The notes beneath the pieces were generated by a model. That model did no database searches. It saw only the letters and a list, made by a program, of their open reading frames with translations, and was not told the origin of the DNA. A program made the translations under genes and the position numbers. Shown in pieces: positions 41,800-52,734 of a DNA stretch of 64,000 bases. Every line of letters begins with the position of its first letter. Within the stretch, counting starts at the first letter, position 1. The DNA lies in NCBI GenBank assembly GCA_963575745.1, contig CAUYUJ010003636.1:1-64000 (forward strand). The letters run 5' to 3'. The DNA comes from Prorocentrum cordatum. Lineage: Eukaryota; Sar; Dinophyceae; Prorocentrales; Prorocentraceae.

Positions 41800-42660
41800 A
41801 CAAGTTTTCTACCGGGTCGGTGGCGGCTGGGAGGGCCAACGTACTGGAAGTAAACTGGCGGACGCATCCACACCGAGCAGAATGCTCGATGGAAAACATA
41901 CAGTGGAAAGGACGCTGGAATCGCCGTCCCTTGCAACAGCCGTTGAAAAGCGTCCTCTGAAAATCCGCCAAAACTCGCAGGGGCACTTTACCGGTTTATA
42001 CTTGGAAAGCTCGCAGAGCCCTCTGTTGCGGCCGATGTCCCGGGAGAGCTCCGATGCGCCATCGGTCCAAACGTCGACGCATGAAACGAAGTGGAGGTTC
42101 CACAACGGGCTCCCCGAGAATATTGCGAATCTCCCGCTGCTGCCACCTGCGCCTGCAGCGGTCCTGGACCTCCTACGCCGTCAGCTCGGTCGTGTCCGTG
42201 TGCTCCAAAATTCGGGCCTTGACGACGCGCGCCGGGAAGCCCGGGCGCCCAAAATGGGCATGCGCCGCCCACTCGTGCAGGCAGAATGCACTGTCGAACC
42301 ACGGCCTCCACCACCCGACCCGGACCAGCATGTCGGAATGAGCAATCGCATGAAGAAGCCCGCGACGACGCTCGTCAATCCTCAGGCCCCCTTCTTTGAG
42401 GCCTTCGTATGGGTAAGTCTGGGCCCGCGCCGCTAAGGAGAGCTGGGCCAGATCGTCAAATCCGCCCACCAAGCCAAATCACGAAGGATTTCGAAGTATC
42501 GCGGGCGAGATCCAACCCTGCGGGCCGGGAAAAAGCCTGACCATGACCTTCCTGTCGGTGACCTCCCCAGTCCTCTGGCGGCGGCAGGAGCTGCGCCACG
42601 AAGCACACCGTGGAGGTGATGAACACTCGCAACGCGAGGAGGGAGACCTGCATGCCTCCC
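41800..42660 (-). pseudogene. Retroelement remains: RT C-terminal part
   Basis: From the right: VFITSTVCFVAQLLPPPEDW (near 42561-42640), DLARDTSKSFVIWLGGRI, then in another frame RVGWWRPWFDSAFCLHEWAA and FPARVVKARILEHTD, then PPLRFMRRRLDRWRIGALPG (near 42030-42090), then RTLFNGCCKGRRFQRPFHCM directly joined to FSIEHSARC (41878-41954). The last block is the same NGWCTxRRF...C...IEHYxRC motif as at 32653, with the Cys loop shortened. No RT catalytic box or endonuclease is present, so the copy is 5'-truncated. Stops and frame changes make it dead. Confidence 0.55.
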
Positions 42661-43783
42661 CCGACCTACATGAAATTCCATATCTCCAAGCCTGGCCGTA
42701 GTTGCATGCAGTGATACACCATTATGAGATCCGCAATGCCACCCTATCATGAAACTATTCAGCACCATTCCGTACTCCGTTGACCCAATGGCAGTGTTGA
42801 GTTCCGCACTGATGATTCCCCGTTGGAGTTCATGACGTGCTCGTACACCCGAATTGCAGCCCACCTGACAAACCGATTGCCCTTTATACGAAATCATACT
42901 GCAGAGCCCATCGGGGGCCAGCCGCGGAGTCCCGAGGAGGGGAAGGGAATGGCGTGGAGGATGGGAAGAATGAGGAGGAGGGAGTGAGGAGCGAAGGCAG
43001 GAAAACGACGGTGGGGAGGAAGTGGGATGAGGTGACGCAGAGGAGGATGAAGCGACGTGGCGAGTCCGCCCGCCGCCCACCGTTCCCTGTAGGAGGCAGG
43101 AGAAAGACGGACGAGGGCGGACAGAATCCTCAGTGATTTGCTTGTGACCCGCGACTGAAAGGAATCAGCTGGTATTCAGGCACGAAAGGAATCCCAGTGT
43201 ACCCTTTCAAGCAATGGGGATATTTGTCTAATCCGCCACACAAGGCTGCTGCAAGCCACCGCATACAAAATCTGTTCTGCAATCCTCTACACAAAGAACT
43301 CTTGTGTACGCTGGCAACAATGTGTATATATATGTGTATAAAAAGTCAGGGGAGTACAATTCAGTACTCAGCCACTGCATCTGCCTGTGCTGGTTGCGTT
43401 TGGTTGCTTCTGCTTCAATGGACGCTGCCGCATTTAGCTACTCGGGAAAATATCCTTTCTTCTCCCCATCCTCCCTGTCCTCCTTCTCCCCCTCCTCCCC
43501 GCCCCTCCCGCAGCTCCTCCCGTCTTGCAGAAAAGACAGGGCGACTGGGCTCCTTTGCAACACGCCGCGAAGGGGCAAACTTCTGGGAACCGCCACGACT
43601 TGGAGGCCTTTGTAATCTGGAGGAGAGACACAGAGAGAGCACAACACACAAAACACGCGCGCGAGAGAGAGAGAGCGAGCGTGCATGTCTTTCATTTTTT
43701 GATCCGCCCTCTGAACCAGAGTGCGTTGTCCTATTATTATATGTGCAGGGCAAGGTTTCTTCTTTTCTAGTTTCAATAACTAT
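42661..43783. other. No supported gene
   Basis: Includes GGAGGA-rich sequence at 42930-43030, a short TATATATGTG stretch near 43325 and a GAGAGAGAGAGCGAGCG run near 43662. No motif-bearing frame. Confidence 0.5.
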
Positions 43784-44165
43784 TATGCGGTTCCTCTTTG
43801 TCTGTGGCTTCGTCCTGTGACGGGGGCGAGGTGCCGCGGGAACGAAAGGCCAGAACAGAATGAGGAAACCATAGCAATAGCAACAAACGTGTCCTGCACA
43901 GGGAAAAAATACAAACGCTCCAGTCTCCGAGGGCGGAGGCAGGAACAAACATGAAAACATGCCCCTTACCCTGAGGGGAGGAGGCAATGTGTGCTATGTT
44001 GTCCCATCCCGGTCTCGAAGTCGGACTTATTTTCCGAGTTGTTATTGCGCAGAGCAGCAGAGTTCATTGAATATGGTTTATGACGTTTAATGTGTTTCAT
44101 CTGTTTCGTGGTCATCCTGGGACGGGCGCGGGCGCCGCGCGGGCGAAAGAGCCAGAAGAGAAGGA
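43784..44165 (+). repeat. Diverged direct repeat pair
   Basis: 43784-43870 (TTCGTCCTGTGACGGGGGCG ... GAACGAAAGGCCAGAA) resembles 44077-44165 (TCATCCTGGGACGGGCGCGG ... GGCGAAAGAGCCAGAA). About 290 bp apart, with intervening sequence unrelated by eye. Confidence 0.5.
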
Positions 44166-44329
44166 AGAAGGAGAAGAGAAAGAGAACGAGAGAAAGAGAA
44201 AGAAGAACGGCCACGACGACGACGAACAATTCGCCGGCCCAGCGGGCCAAGGGCTTGCTAAGATCCCCGGCAACTGGTTCACAATATTCTAGTTCGCGCG
44301 CGCGGGGTCGCCCCTGGGGGGACGCAAAG

Positions 44330-44640
44330 TACCCCCGGGACACCCCTGGAAGACCCCCGGGACACCCCCGGGACACTCGGATCAGAGATGCCAGACCGGG
44401 TAATTTTTCGACACCCCTCACAAGGACCGTGGCCCCCGAGGGGAGGGGCGCAATCCAGTACCCCCCCTCCTGACCCAAAAGGTCCCCAAGAGCCCCCCAA
44501 GAGACTACGGGGGCCAACAAGACGCCGCCAAGGAACCCCAAGAGGCCCCCGAGAGGCCCCCAAGAGACCTCCAAGAGGCCCAGAAAATACCCCCAAGAGG
44601 CCCCAAAGATCAAGGGTGCGCCGCTGGATCTCCCCAAAAG
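44330..44640 (+). repeat. CCAAGA-type decamer repeats with GGGACACCCC repeats
   Basis: GGGACACCCCTGGAAGACCC and GGGACACCCCCGGGACAC at 44335-44380, then CCCCAAGAGGCCCCCGAGAG-type repeats to 44620. No gene. Confidence 0.8.
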
Positions 44641-44654
44641 GGGGGGGGGACCCC

Positions 44655-44765
44655 CCTCCCCTTTCCCCGATCCGTCGTCGGGGACCCCCCCCCCTCGCCG
44701 CCTTTCCCGATCCGTCGTCGGAGAAGCCCCCCCGTCCCTCCCTTTCCCGATCCGTCGTCGGAGAC
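44655..44765 (+). repeat. Short tandem repeat, 3 units of about 50-60 bp
   Basis: CCTTTCCCCGATCCGTCGTC, CCTTTCCCGATCCGTCGTCG and CCTTTCCCGATCCGTCGTCG, each followed by GGAGA or GGGGA and a C run. The spacer C runs vary in length. Confidence 0.85.
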
Positions 44766-44769
44766 CCCC

Positions 44770-44835
44770 CTGCGTCCCCCCCTTTCAAAGGGGGGGAGGG
44801 GGTTCCGACCCCCCCCCCTCCCCCCCGTTGGCCGC
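44770..44835. repeat. C-run/G-run inverted block, left flank of heptamer array
   Basis: CCCCCCCTTTCAAAGGGGGG, then a G run, then GGTTCCGACCCCCCCCC. The same pattern occurs right of the array near 46535-46585. Confidence 0.75.
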
Positions 44836-44974
44836 CAAATTCGAATCACCGCCCCTCTCCCCCCCTTTCGCCACGGCGCCCCCGGACTCCGGACCCCGAC
44901 CCTTGCCACCCCTAGCGCTAATCCTCACCTCGCCCTAACCCCCAGCCCTAACCCCGAACCGTAAACTTAGCCCC
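44836..44974. other. Transition with CCCTAA-like motifs
   Basis: CGCCCTAACCCCCAGCCCTA and ACCCCGAACCGTAAAC (44927-44965). These resemble the plant/alga-type telomere complement CCCTAAA, but only two or three imperfect copies are present. Confidence 0.5.
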
Positions 44975-46350
44975 AAACAGTACTCACTACCCATCACGCA
45001 TCACTCACTACCCACTAATCACTACTCGCTACTCACGACTCATTTCTCGCTTCTCACCACGCACAACTCACGACCCACTACCCACTACCCACTATTCACT
45101 AGCCCCTACTCCCTACTCCCTATTCACTACTCAGTACTCACTATCCACCTCTCAATACTCTCTATATACTACTCACTAAACACAATTCACTACGCACTAC
45201 GCACGAACCACACATCACTACTCGCTACTCACTACCCCCTGACCACTATCCACGACTCACTACTCACACTTCACTACTCACTACTCACTACTCACTGCCC
45301 CCAAGTCACTACTCACTATCCACTATTCGCTGTCCCCGTCTCACTACACAGTACTCACTACTCACTATTCACTACTCGCTACTCCCCGCACCCTACTCGC
45401 TCCGCAATACGCACTACTCAGGACCAACAACTCACTACGCACTACGCTTCCACTACTCACTACTCACGAATCACGAATCACGACCCACTGCCAACTACTC
45501 ACTACTCACTAAGCACTACCGACTACCCACTGCCCACTACCCACTCCTGAGTACTCACAGCTCACTACTCACTACTCACTGCACAAAAATCACTACTCAC
45601 TATCCGCTGCTCGCTGATCGCTACCCCCTACTCCCTACACAGCACTCACTGCTCACTACTCACTATTCACTACTCGACTCCCTATTCGATACCCACTAGT
45701 CACTAGTCACGAGTCGCTACGCTACTGACTACTCACTATTCCGTACTCACTACTCCCTACTCACGACTCACACCCACTACGCACGACTCACTACTCACTT
45801 CTCACGACGCAATATTCATTACCCACTACGCACTACTCAGTACTCACTACCCACTACTCCATACTCACCAGTTACTACTCACAAGTCGCTACTCACTACT
45901 CACTACTCACTATTCAGTACTCACTACTCACAACCCACGACTCACTACTCACTAGTCACGATTCACTACTCGCTATTCCCTACGCACGATTCACTGCCCC
46001 ATTCTCAATACCCACTTTTCACTTCTCCCTACTCACTACTCACTACTCCCTACCCCCTACTCCCTACTCACTACTCACTGCTCACTACCCGCTACTCCCT
46101 ACTCCCTACTCACTACTCCCTCCTCACTACTCACGACTCACAGTGCCCCATTCACGACTTACTATTCAGTACTCGCTACTCCCCTTCCGCTACTCACTAC
46201 TCACTACCCACTACCCACTACCCACTACTCACTACGCACTACTCACTACTCACTACTCGCTGCGCACTAGTCACTACCCACTCCTCACTCCTCATTACTC
46301 GCTACTATCTAGCCACGACACACTGTTCACCACTCACTACCCACTACTCG
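44975..46350. repeat. Heptamer array (CACTACT)n, about 1.4 kb
   Basis: Degenerate tandem heptamer CACTACT with frequent variants CACTACC, CACTATT, CACGACT, CGCTACT and CCCTACT, roughly 190 units. It contains no G-rich or coding blocks. Flanked on both sides by matching C-run/G-run blocks. No gene. Confidence 0.93.
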
Positions 46351-46590
46351 CTATCCCGAGACCAGACCCCCCCCCTTGCGGAAGAGCCCTCTCCCCGGCC
46401 CCCTGTTCGGCGTAAAGGGGGGGAGGGGGGGGGGTGCAAACCTCCGCCCCCTTTCCAGCGCCAAGGGGGGGAAGGGGGGAGATGTCCGGACCCCCCCCCC
46501 CCCTTAACGGGGGGAGGGGGGGGGGGGAGGTCGAAAATCGCACCCCCGCTTTGAAAGGGGGGGTTCGGACCCCCCCCCCTTTTCAACTAC
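46351..46590. repeat. C-run/G-run inverted blocks, right flank of heptamer array
   Basis: Several blocks of C runs and G runs, for example CCCCCCCTTAACGGGGGG near 46500 and CCCGCTTTGAAAGGGGGGG near 46545, followed by GTTCGGACCCCCCCCCC. Strong candidates for hairpins, G-quadruplexes or i-motifs. Confidence 0.8.
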
Positions 46591-47090
46591 AGGGTGATAC
46601 AGTGGCGCGCTTTCTCTAAGATCGCTGCGTCGACGTATGTGCACCTTTGCCTTCTGGCCAGAGGCAGTCTTCCGGCGAAGCCAGGTACCAGAGGTCTTCT
46701 GTGCCAGGTACCCCAAAGACGGCACAACGGTCTTCTGTGCCTACCCTCCGCACTGCCGACGACCTCTCAGCCAGTCGACCGCGGTGCGCAATATGGGCCG
46801 GCGGAATGAGCGCAGCGATTGAATAACAATAGTCAAAAGTAGTACACTGCGAACCAGATGGTACTGGGGCGACTATATGCATATAGATATGAGTACAAAT
46901 AAAAGTACGTAGGAATATTACCTCCACCTCATCAAGCTTACCTCACTTACGGATGCGTTGAGGGTCGGCGGCAGAGGCGGCACAGCATACAATTCGGGAA
47001 GAAGTTTAGCTGTGGGGCTGTGGGCACAAAGGCGCCCCTTTGAACAAAACCTGCTACCGCCGATCCTCCTCCTTCTCATCTCCGATCCTC
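46591..47090. other. No supported gene
   Basis: Unique sequence with a small repeat: CCAGGTACCAGAGGTCTTCT and CCAGGTACCCCAAAGACGGC with GGTCTTCTGTGCC twice (46695-46742). AATAAAAG at about 46898. No motif-bearing frame. Confidence 0.5.
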
Positions 47091-47099
47091 GTTCTTGTC

Positions 47100-47280
47100 C
47101 TTGCTCCTACTTCTCCTCCTCCTTTACCAATCCTACTTCCTCTCCTTTTCCTCCTCCTCCTCCTCGATACTCCTCTCCTCCTCCTCCTCCGCCTCCTCCC
47201 CCTCCTCCTCCTCATCACATCTCCTTTTTCTCCTTCTCCTCTCTACTACACATCCTCGATCCTCGATCCTCTTCTTCTTC
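47100..47280. repeat. TCC/CTC triplet tract
   Basis: Imperfect CTC/TCC repeats, directly adjoining the downstream end of an exon-like island on the minus strand. Confidence 0.92.
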
Positions 47281-47309
47281 CTGCCCTGGGCGCCAGCTCG
47301 CAAGCCGAG

Positions 47310-47401
47310 CAGCACCGCCGCAGCTCTCCCACCGACAGGCCGTCCGCGCCGGAGTCCACGTACGCCAGCAGGTCCGACAGCGTGGACGCGAACGCCTGCG
47401 C
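47310..47401 (-). CDS. Exon-like island with degenerate EF-hand-like loop
   Basis: Minus-strand peptide AQAFASTLSDLLAYVDSGAD, then GLSVGELRRCC. A pyrimidine-rich acceptor-like sequence ending GCGGCTCCAG sits just before it (to about 47402), and GCG-GTGCTGC could give a donor. The core DSGADGLSVGEL (47321-47359) fits an EF-hand calcium-binding loop if one residue is missing between Gly6 and Leu8: it keeps Asp1, Asp5, Gly6, Leu8 and Glu12, with helices FASTLSDLLAYV and GELRRCC. Frame and splice sites are inferred. A coincidental match cannot be excluded on so short a stretch. Confidence 0.38.
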
Positions 47402-47429
47402 CTGGAGCCGCGAGGGGGTGAGGGGGGTC

Positions 47430-48540
47430 TGACCGATGACGGGGTGATGGCGTCGCCGTCCTCGCCACAATCGGGGGCGGGGACGTGGGGAGAGCGGGGC
47501 GCCGCACCGCTCCTCCTGTTGCTGCTGCTGCTGCTGTTCCTCCTCGAAGCGAGGAGGGGGGGGGGGAACCGAGGGAGAGAGGAGAGGGATGGAAGGACGC
47601 ACGGGGAACGGGGTGGCAGAGGAAGGAGGGGAACGAAGGGGCGTGATTGGGGAGGCAGAGATAGAAGGGAAAGGCTCTCGAAGCGACACTCTATGTCCAT
47701 CACATCCCCGAAACCTTCCTTCTGGTGGATGTTTCAGCCCGTGGCTCCGAAGACCTCCCAACCTTTCCACACGGGCAATCAAAATTTAGGAAACAAGCAT
47801 GGACTGAACAAAACACAACGTCAAAAGTCGGACCCTCAGAGAGGTTACCTTTACTGCGTCTCCCAGACCAATCGAACGTGGATCGAGCAGCTCGGCTCCA
47901 GAGCACATGGAACAAGTATCCCTGGAGGTGCCCAGGGTCCTCCTCCTCTTCAACATCTTTCTCTGTTTTTCCCTCCTCCCCAAACTGCTGTGGCGCCCCC
48001 CTCCGACCCCCCCCCGTCGGGCGCGGCCAAACCGACCCCTAGCATACCATCCCGTTTTCTCCTGAAGGGTGGGGGCTCGCAAGCGCCGGAAGCACGGGGA
48101 ACTCGATTAACAACGTTGTCCTCGCCAGGGCGGATCATGCGCCCACGAGCGCGCGGACAGGCAAAGAACACCAGAAACTGCGCAATTATTGACGCTCCGC
48201 GTATCCTCATCAGCCCATTCAGCGACGATCGCAGATGAGCTGCGTTGATCAGGCAAGTGTAAAACCTGCAGCGTCATAAAGATATCGGGCAGCTGCCCGC
48301 TTCACTCGCACACTCGCGCTGTCGCATCGTATTCGGTAAATTGACAGACATCCCCCAGGGGCGCCGCGAAACGCTCTGTTATCCACTTATGAGTTGTTCG
48401 TGACCGCAGAGGTGCGACGAAACCAGAAGACAACTATAGAAAGGCATTCTATGGGAGAACAACAACTATACAAATACACCTTTCCTGCTTCAATTCGCTG
48501 GCCCAACGGGACAGGCGTACTAAAATCTCAGGCAAGCGTT
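47430..48540. other. No supported gene
   Basis: A CTG/CAG run at about 47518-47540 and a GA-rich stretch at 47555-47680. Long open frames on plus are low-complexity. Nothing recognised at 48240-48540. Confidence 0.5.
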
Positions 48541-48599
48541 GAATAATGTTTCTGGTTTGCGCGCGCGTAGCGGCCCATGGGGCCCATGGGGGTCCCTGG

Positions 48600-49250
48600 A
48601 CGAACAGGATCCAGGCAAGGTCCCGGCAAGTTCCGGCAGGGTCGGGTCAGAGATGCCGAACTCCTGGGCGCGGCCTCGGGGACCTCTGGAGCGCCCCAAT
48701 GAGGCGCCAAATGGGTGGCAGGCCCCACGGCCTCAGGCCAAGAGCTTTCCAACATGGCCCACGTTGGTCCCAAGACGGCCCACGAAGCGCCCAAGACGCT
48801 CCAGGAGGGTTCCAATAAGACTTCGAGAAGCTCCGGCAACAAAAGAAATATTGATTCCGCGAAGGCTTTCGGACGATTTCGGCGGTACCGCCTTTGCTGT
48901 CGACCGTCCTGGACGGCCCAAGAGGCTTCAAGATCGCTGCCAACGGGCCTCCACATGGCCCAAAACGGCCCTAAGGCGGCCCAAGAAACCTCCAAGACAG
49001 GCCTAGGATGGCCCCGAGAGGGGGCCCTGAGGGGGAACCCGAACGGACACTTCGAGCTCTCGGCCCCATGAGGCGCCCTGGAAGCCCCCAAACGGCTCCA
49101 AAAGAACCCCCCAAAATCCTAAACAGGACCCCAGAAGCCCCAAGAGGTTCTGAAAAAGCCCCCTGAGAGGCCCCTGAGAAGCCTCAAACCTGCTCCCCGG
49201 AAGCTCCCGAAGGCCCTCCGAAAAGACCCCAAGAAACATCCATGGGGATT
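48600..49250 (+). repeat. CCAAGA-type decamer repeat region with A-rich core
   Basis: GGTCCCAAGACGGCCCACGA, CCAAGACGCTCCAGGAGGG and similar. An A/T core (AACAAAAGAAATATTGATTC, near 48839) occupies the same position as in other higher-order units. Right part is CCCCAAGAGGTTCTG-type. No gene. Confidence 0.8.
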
Positions 49251-50305
49251 CTGACCCACACTTCAAGTACGCGTCGAAACTCAGCTGGGGCTCTCTTGAA
49301 CCATCTTGGCGCCTGCTGGGGCAGTCTATCGCCCTTCAACAGGGTGGACGGCACATCTCCAAAAACCTCTTCGCGGACATTCCTGCCTGCCTTACCTTTC
49401 CCACCGGGCATACACCACCACGTGACTACAATGATGCAAAACGGGTCGGCGAAATCAGCGACACGATTGCGTAAACTTTGGCGCGCCGTATGTTGCATGC
49501 GCGTGGTTGCGTGCGCGCACGCGCGCACATGCATGGCCGTGATCTTCGCTCACCAGGAGTGAAACATGTTCCGCGGACCTCAGCCGCCCCCGCCCCTGGC
49601 GGCGAAACCCGACCCACGTGATGGGCAGATGCCATTGTCGGCGTATTGCGGCAATAACTGCTTACTGGGTATGTTTCATGCGCCGATCTGGCGTGATTGG
49701 TGTATACATTGTTTCCGAAATGGACAATAATAGTGAAGACGATGAGGAGGCAGGAAATTGAGGAGAAGATGCATCATAACAACCGACAGCGGGAGAGGGA
49801 GGGTAAACTCAGAACAACCGACGGCGGAGGAAGGTGAGGGGGGGAGGAAGCCGGAAATCACCAATACGAGTTCACACATGCTCGGAACAACAATCAACCA
49901 GAACGGTCTTCGCGGTCCTCTCGGACGAACAGGAAAACGATAAAAAAAACGACGTGGAAGGGGAGGGGGAGGAGGAATATGAGGAGCGGGAAGACAGACG
50001 GGGAGGCGAAAAACAAAGGGGATGCGCAGGACACGGAGTGCGAGCAAACAGACAATAACTAGGTGGGAATAATGTAAGAAGAAAAACAAGAGGAACGACC
50101 GTACGTTCCCTCAGCCCAGCAGGCTTCGATGGCCTCATCACATGCAACGCAGTAGCCATACATTCCTTGCCTGCAGTGTAAAGAAGCGCAGCGCTGGGCG
50201 CGGCGTGCGTGCTGACACGCAGTTTGTTTTAGAAACGAAATGGCAATATTGTCCTGCGGACAGCTTCTGAAATGGTGTGCTCTGGATCGGTGCGCTGCTC
50301 AATCG
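49251..50305. other. No supported gene
   Basis: Includes alternating CGCGCACGCGCGCACATGCATG near 49510-49535, GA-rich sequence with ACAACCGACAGCGGGAGAGG and ACAACCGACGGCGGAGGAAG as a short repeat (49778-49838), and unique sequence. No motif. Confidence 0.5.
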
Positions 50306-50309
50306 ATCC

Positions 50310-50989
50310 AAGGCCTATGCGGGCAAGGGGGTCGGGGGAAAGGAAGGAACGAGGTAACGCGAGGAAGTGCAGGAGACGGGGACAGGTGAGGTGATGGCCA
50401 AGGCGATCTGGGCACGCATTGCATCCGAGCAAGCGCGTCTTGCGCGGCCCGAAGGGAAAGCGGCGGCTTGTCCACCGCGCTCCTGCCAGAGTCCCAATAC
50501 CGCCCAGCGGATCGCTGCTGCCTTGCGGGACAGGTGGCCGGCGAGTTCGCGCCAGCGGTCGGACAGATTCGGGGGCAGGTCGAGTTCTGGGAGCGCAGTG
50601 CGGAGACGGCGCGCCGGGGCCTCGGCGAACTTGTCAAGGAAGAGGGAGGCGTGGAGGGCCGAGGAAAAATATAGCTGGACCCTCGCGCGCCGTGATACGC
50701 GAACTGCCGAAGCTTTCTCTTCGGCAGCTCGCTTAGCGCTGAGCCGCAGCAGCGCGAAGGACTTTATGCGGCGGTAAGCCGTCTGCGAGTATGCGCCGGC
50801 GCTCAACGACGCTGTAGCTCTCCCAAAACACAAGGGAGACAGCGGCCCTGACGCGGGCCTGGCCTGGTGCCGCCAGGGGAAGTTCTGGATTGAGCTGGTC
50901 TTGGGCACTGGCCAGCGCGCAGCGAAGTGGCCGCCAGCTCGGCGGCGCGGCGGTGGCCGAGCGCCGCGCCGAAGCCAGCGACAACGTGA
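50310..50989 (-). pseudogene. Decayed downstream part of the retroelement
   Basis: Frames such as RRIKSFALLRLSAKRAAEEK, VQLYFSSALHASLFLDKFAE and LSDRWRELAGHLSRKAAAIR on the minus strand have helical, normal composition but no named motif. Probably the C-terminal region of the same element. Lesions are frequent. Confidence 0.35.
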
Positions 50990-51940
50990 TCAACGCTGCG
51001 GGGGACGACGGATGCGACCACGAACCAGCGCCGAAGAGGTCGACGAGGCGCCAGGAGTTTGGGGGGAGCTCTCGAGACCTTGTGGAGCGAGCCGCGCTCG
51101 TGGCGGAGAAAAGCGCCTGGAAAAAGGACAGTGCTGCGTGGGGTAGGAAAGGGCTGTAATGACACATGTGTTATGCAATTTGATGGCTACACCTGATCCT
51201 GGGGGCGCTCGCAGCAAGTTGCACCGAGCGGAACGTGTGCTCATCGAAAGCCGCGTTCCACTGGATGTCTATCGTTGCTCCAGGGTCAATGAGAACGCCT
51301 AGATAGCGGGCGCATTCAGCGATCTGCACGCTGTTCCACTCAGGGGTGGGAACGGCTAAAAGACGCCGCGCGAGAGAGAGAGTTTGCACCACTGGAGAGA
51401 AAGCTGCCCGCAGAGACGCAATGGCGGTCTTCTGGATCTGAAGCTCGAGTCCTGAAAGAACGAGGCGACGTCTGAACGGTTTCCATGCCTGGGCGCGCCT
51501 CGCGAACTGCATGGCGGCCTTCCTGCTGCCAGCCTGGCCCAACTGGGCCTCGGAGTTGGCATGCTGGCGCTCGGTTACACGGGCAACTCGCCGCTCGTAG
51601 ACCGCGGCAACTGCAGCGCCCGTGAACTCGACGAATTCTTCTGTCCGTGAGTTCAGGGCCGCGCGCGGCGATGCGAAGGTGGGCGCGGCCGATCTCAGTC
51701 GCGGCCATGAGTGGCGCCGCCGTGTCAGAGTGCCCCCGCCCGATCGTTCCCAATATGGCTCGTAGCGCGGTGGGTCTGCCCCGTTTTGCCCAAAGGCTGA
51801 GGTCTTGTAGAGAAGCTCGCTGCCGGTGGTCACGCGCGAGTCTGGCCGCGCCCTCGATGATCAGTTTGCGCTGGCGCCATGCCGCGCAGGCGTGCGCTGT
51901 GCTTGAGCAGCGTGATATTGCAAGACAGCGAAGTGGCACT
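50990..51940 (-). pseudogene. RT flanks without catalytic core
   Basis: The right part reads RQRKLIIEGAARLARDHRQR, then KRGRPTALRAILGTIGRGHS, typical of the RT N-terminal helical region. The left part reads VLSGLELQIQKTAIASLRAA and then CARYLGVLIDPGATIDIQW (51259-51317), which resemble the segments just after the xxDD box (SGL.L...K, then YLG..IGPG). The palm motifs between them are absent, so there is an internal deletion of several hundred bases, with the join near 51460. Confidence 0.55.
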
Positions 51941-51989
51941 GGTGCGTCGGATCGTGGAATGCGCTCGGGCCCATGGACTGTTCTTCAGG

Positions 51990-52690
51990 TCGGGCTGCGG
52001 AGGCGTTGGCCAGTGCCAAGTAAAAGGTTGCGTGATCGCCCACCCCTCTGTCAGAGATGGCGGCGCCATCCTTGTGCATCTTCAAATGGGCGCCGACTTT
52101 CAGCATGCCGATGCCAGAGAGGGAGACAACCGCGCGGTCAATGCCCGTGGCAGCTTGAGCGTTGGCCGAGCAATGCGTAGGAGGGCCGCGCGCAATCCCT
52201 GCGAGGGAGGCAAGGAGTTGGCGCCATCGTGCTCGTTCACGTTCAGGGGGGGAAAGGGCGCCGTCTAGCAGACGGGCCCTTGAAGCTGAACGACGGGCCG
52301 GCGCCGGCGTTGAGGCCGCCCATGGCGATGACAAAGATTCTGGGACTTGCTCGCAGCCCAAGTCCTCGGAGCATGCCGCGCTTCAAACGCCCGAACCGCG
52401 TCTGCTGCCACCGGATCATGGCCGCGCACATTCATGGCCGGAGCCTCGAAGCCCGCGGCGTGATTAACAAGGTAGGGGGCTGCAATCCCCCCACGAATGA
52501 AAAGTCGCATGGAGACTGTTGCAGACGTCGACGTCGCTGTTGGGGCTAGAAACGCAAGGCCACCTTTGCCCCGATTGTGGGGGCAGCCGCTGAAGACGAC
52601 GACGTAGTTGCATGGGGGCTTGCCGATGTGCGATTCAAGTTTGACCTGCGACCCGTGAGCTTCTTGCAATATCACCAATGCTTGTTTTTC
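51990..52690 (-). pseudogene. EEP endonuclease, near-complete
   Basis: MVILQEAHGSQVKLESHIGK carries the catalytic Glu of the LQE box (52649-52675). GKGGLAFLAPTATSTSATVS follows; after a frame change VIAMGGLNAG (52303-52329) stands where family members have GDFN, so the catalytic Asp is Gly. Then TGIDRAVVSL (IDR block, 52119-52142) and GVGDHATFYL (52020-52046), where the usual SDH is GDH with the catalytic His kept. Loss of the Asp and the frame changes make it inactive. Best-preserved endonuclease of the window in domain coverage. Confidence 0.65.
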
Positions 52691-52734
52691 TGCACTGCTT
52701 CAGGACGGGCGCGAGCTGTCTGATCTTCGCCCTG

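Noticed and set aside
44927-44965. Telomere end
   Set aside because: Only two or three CCCTAA-like words; the array beside them is CACTACT and unique sequence continues on both sides.
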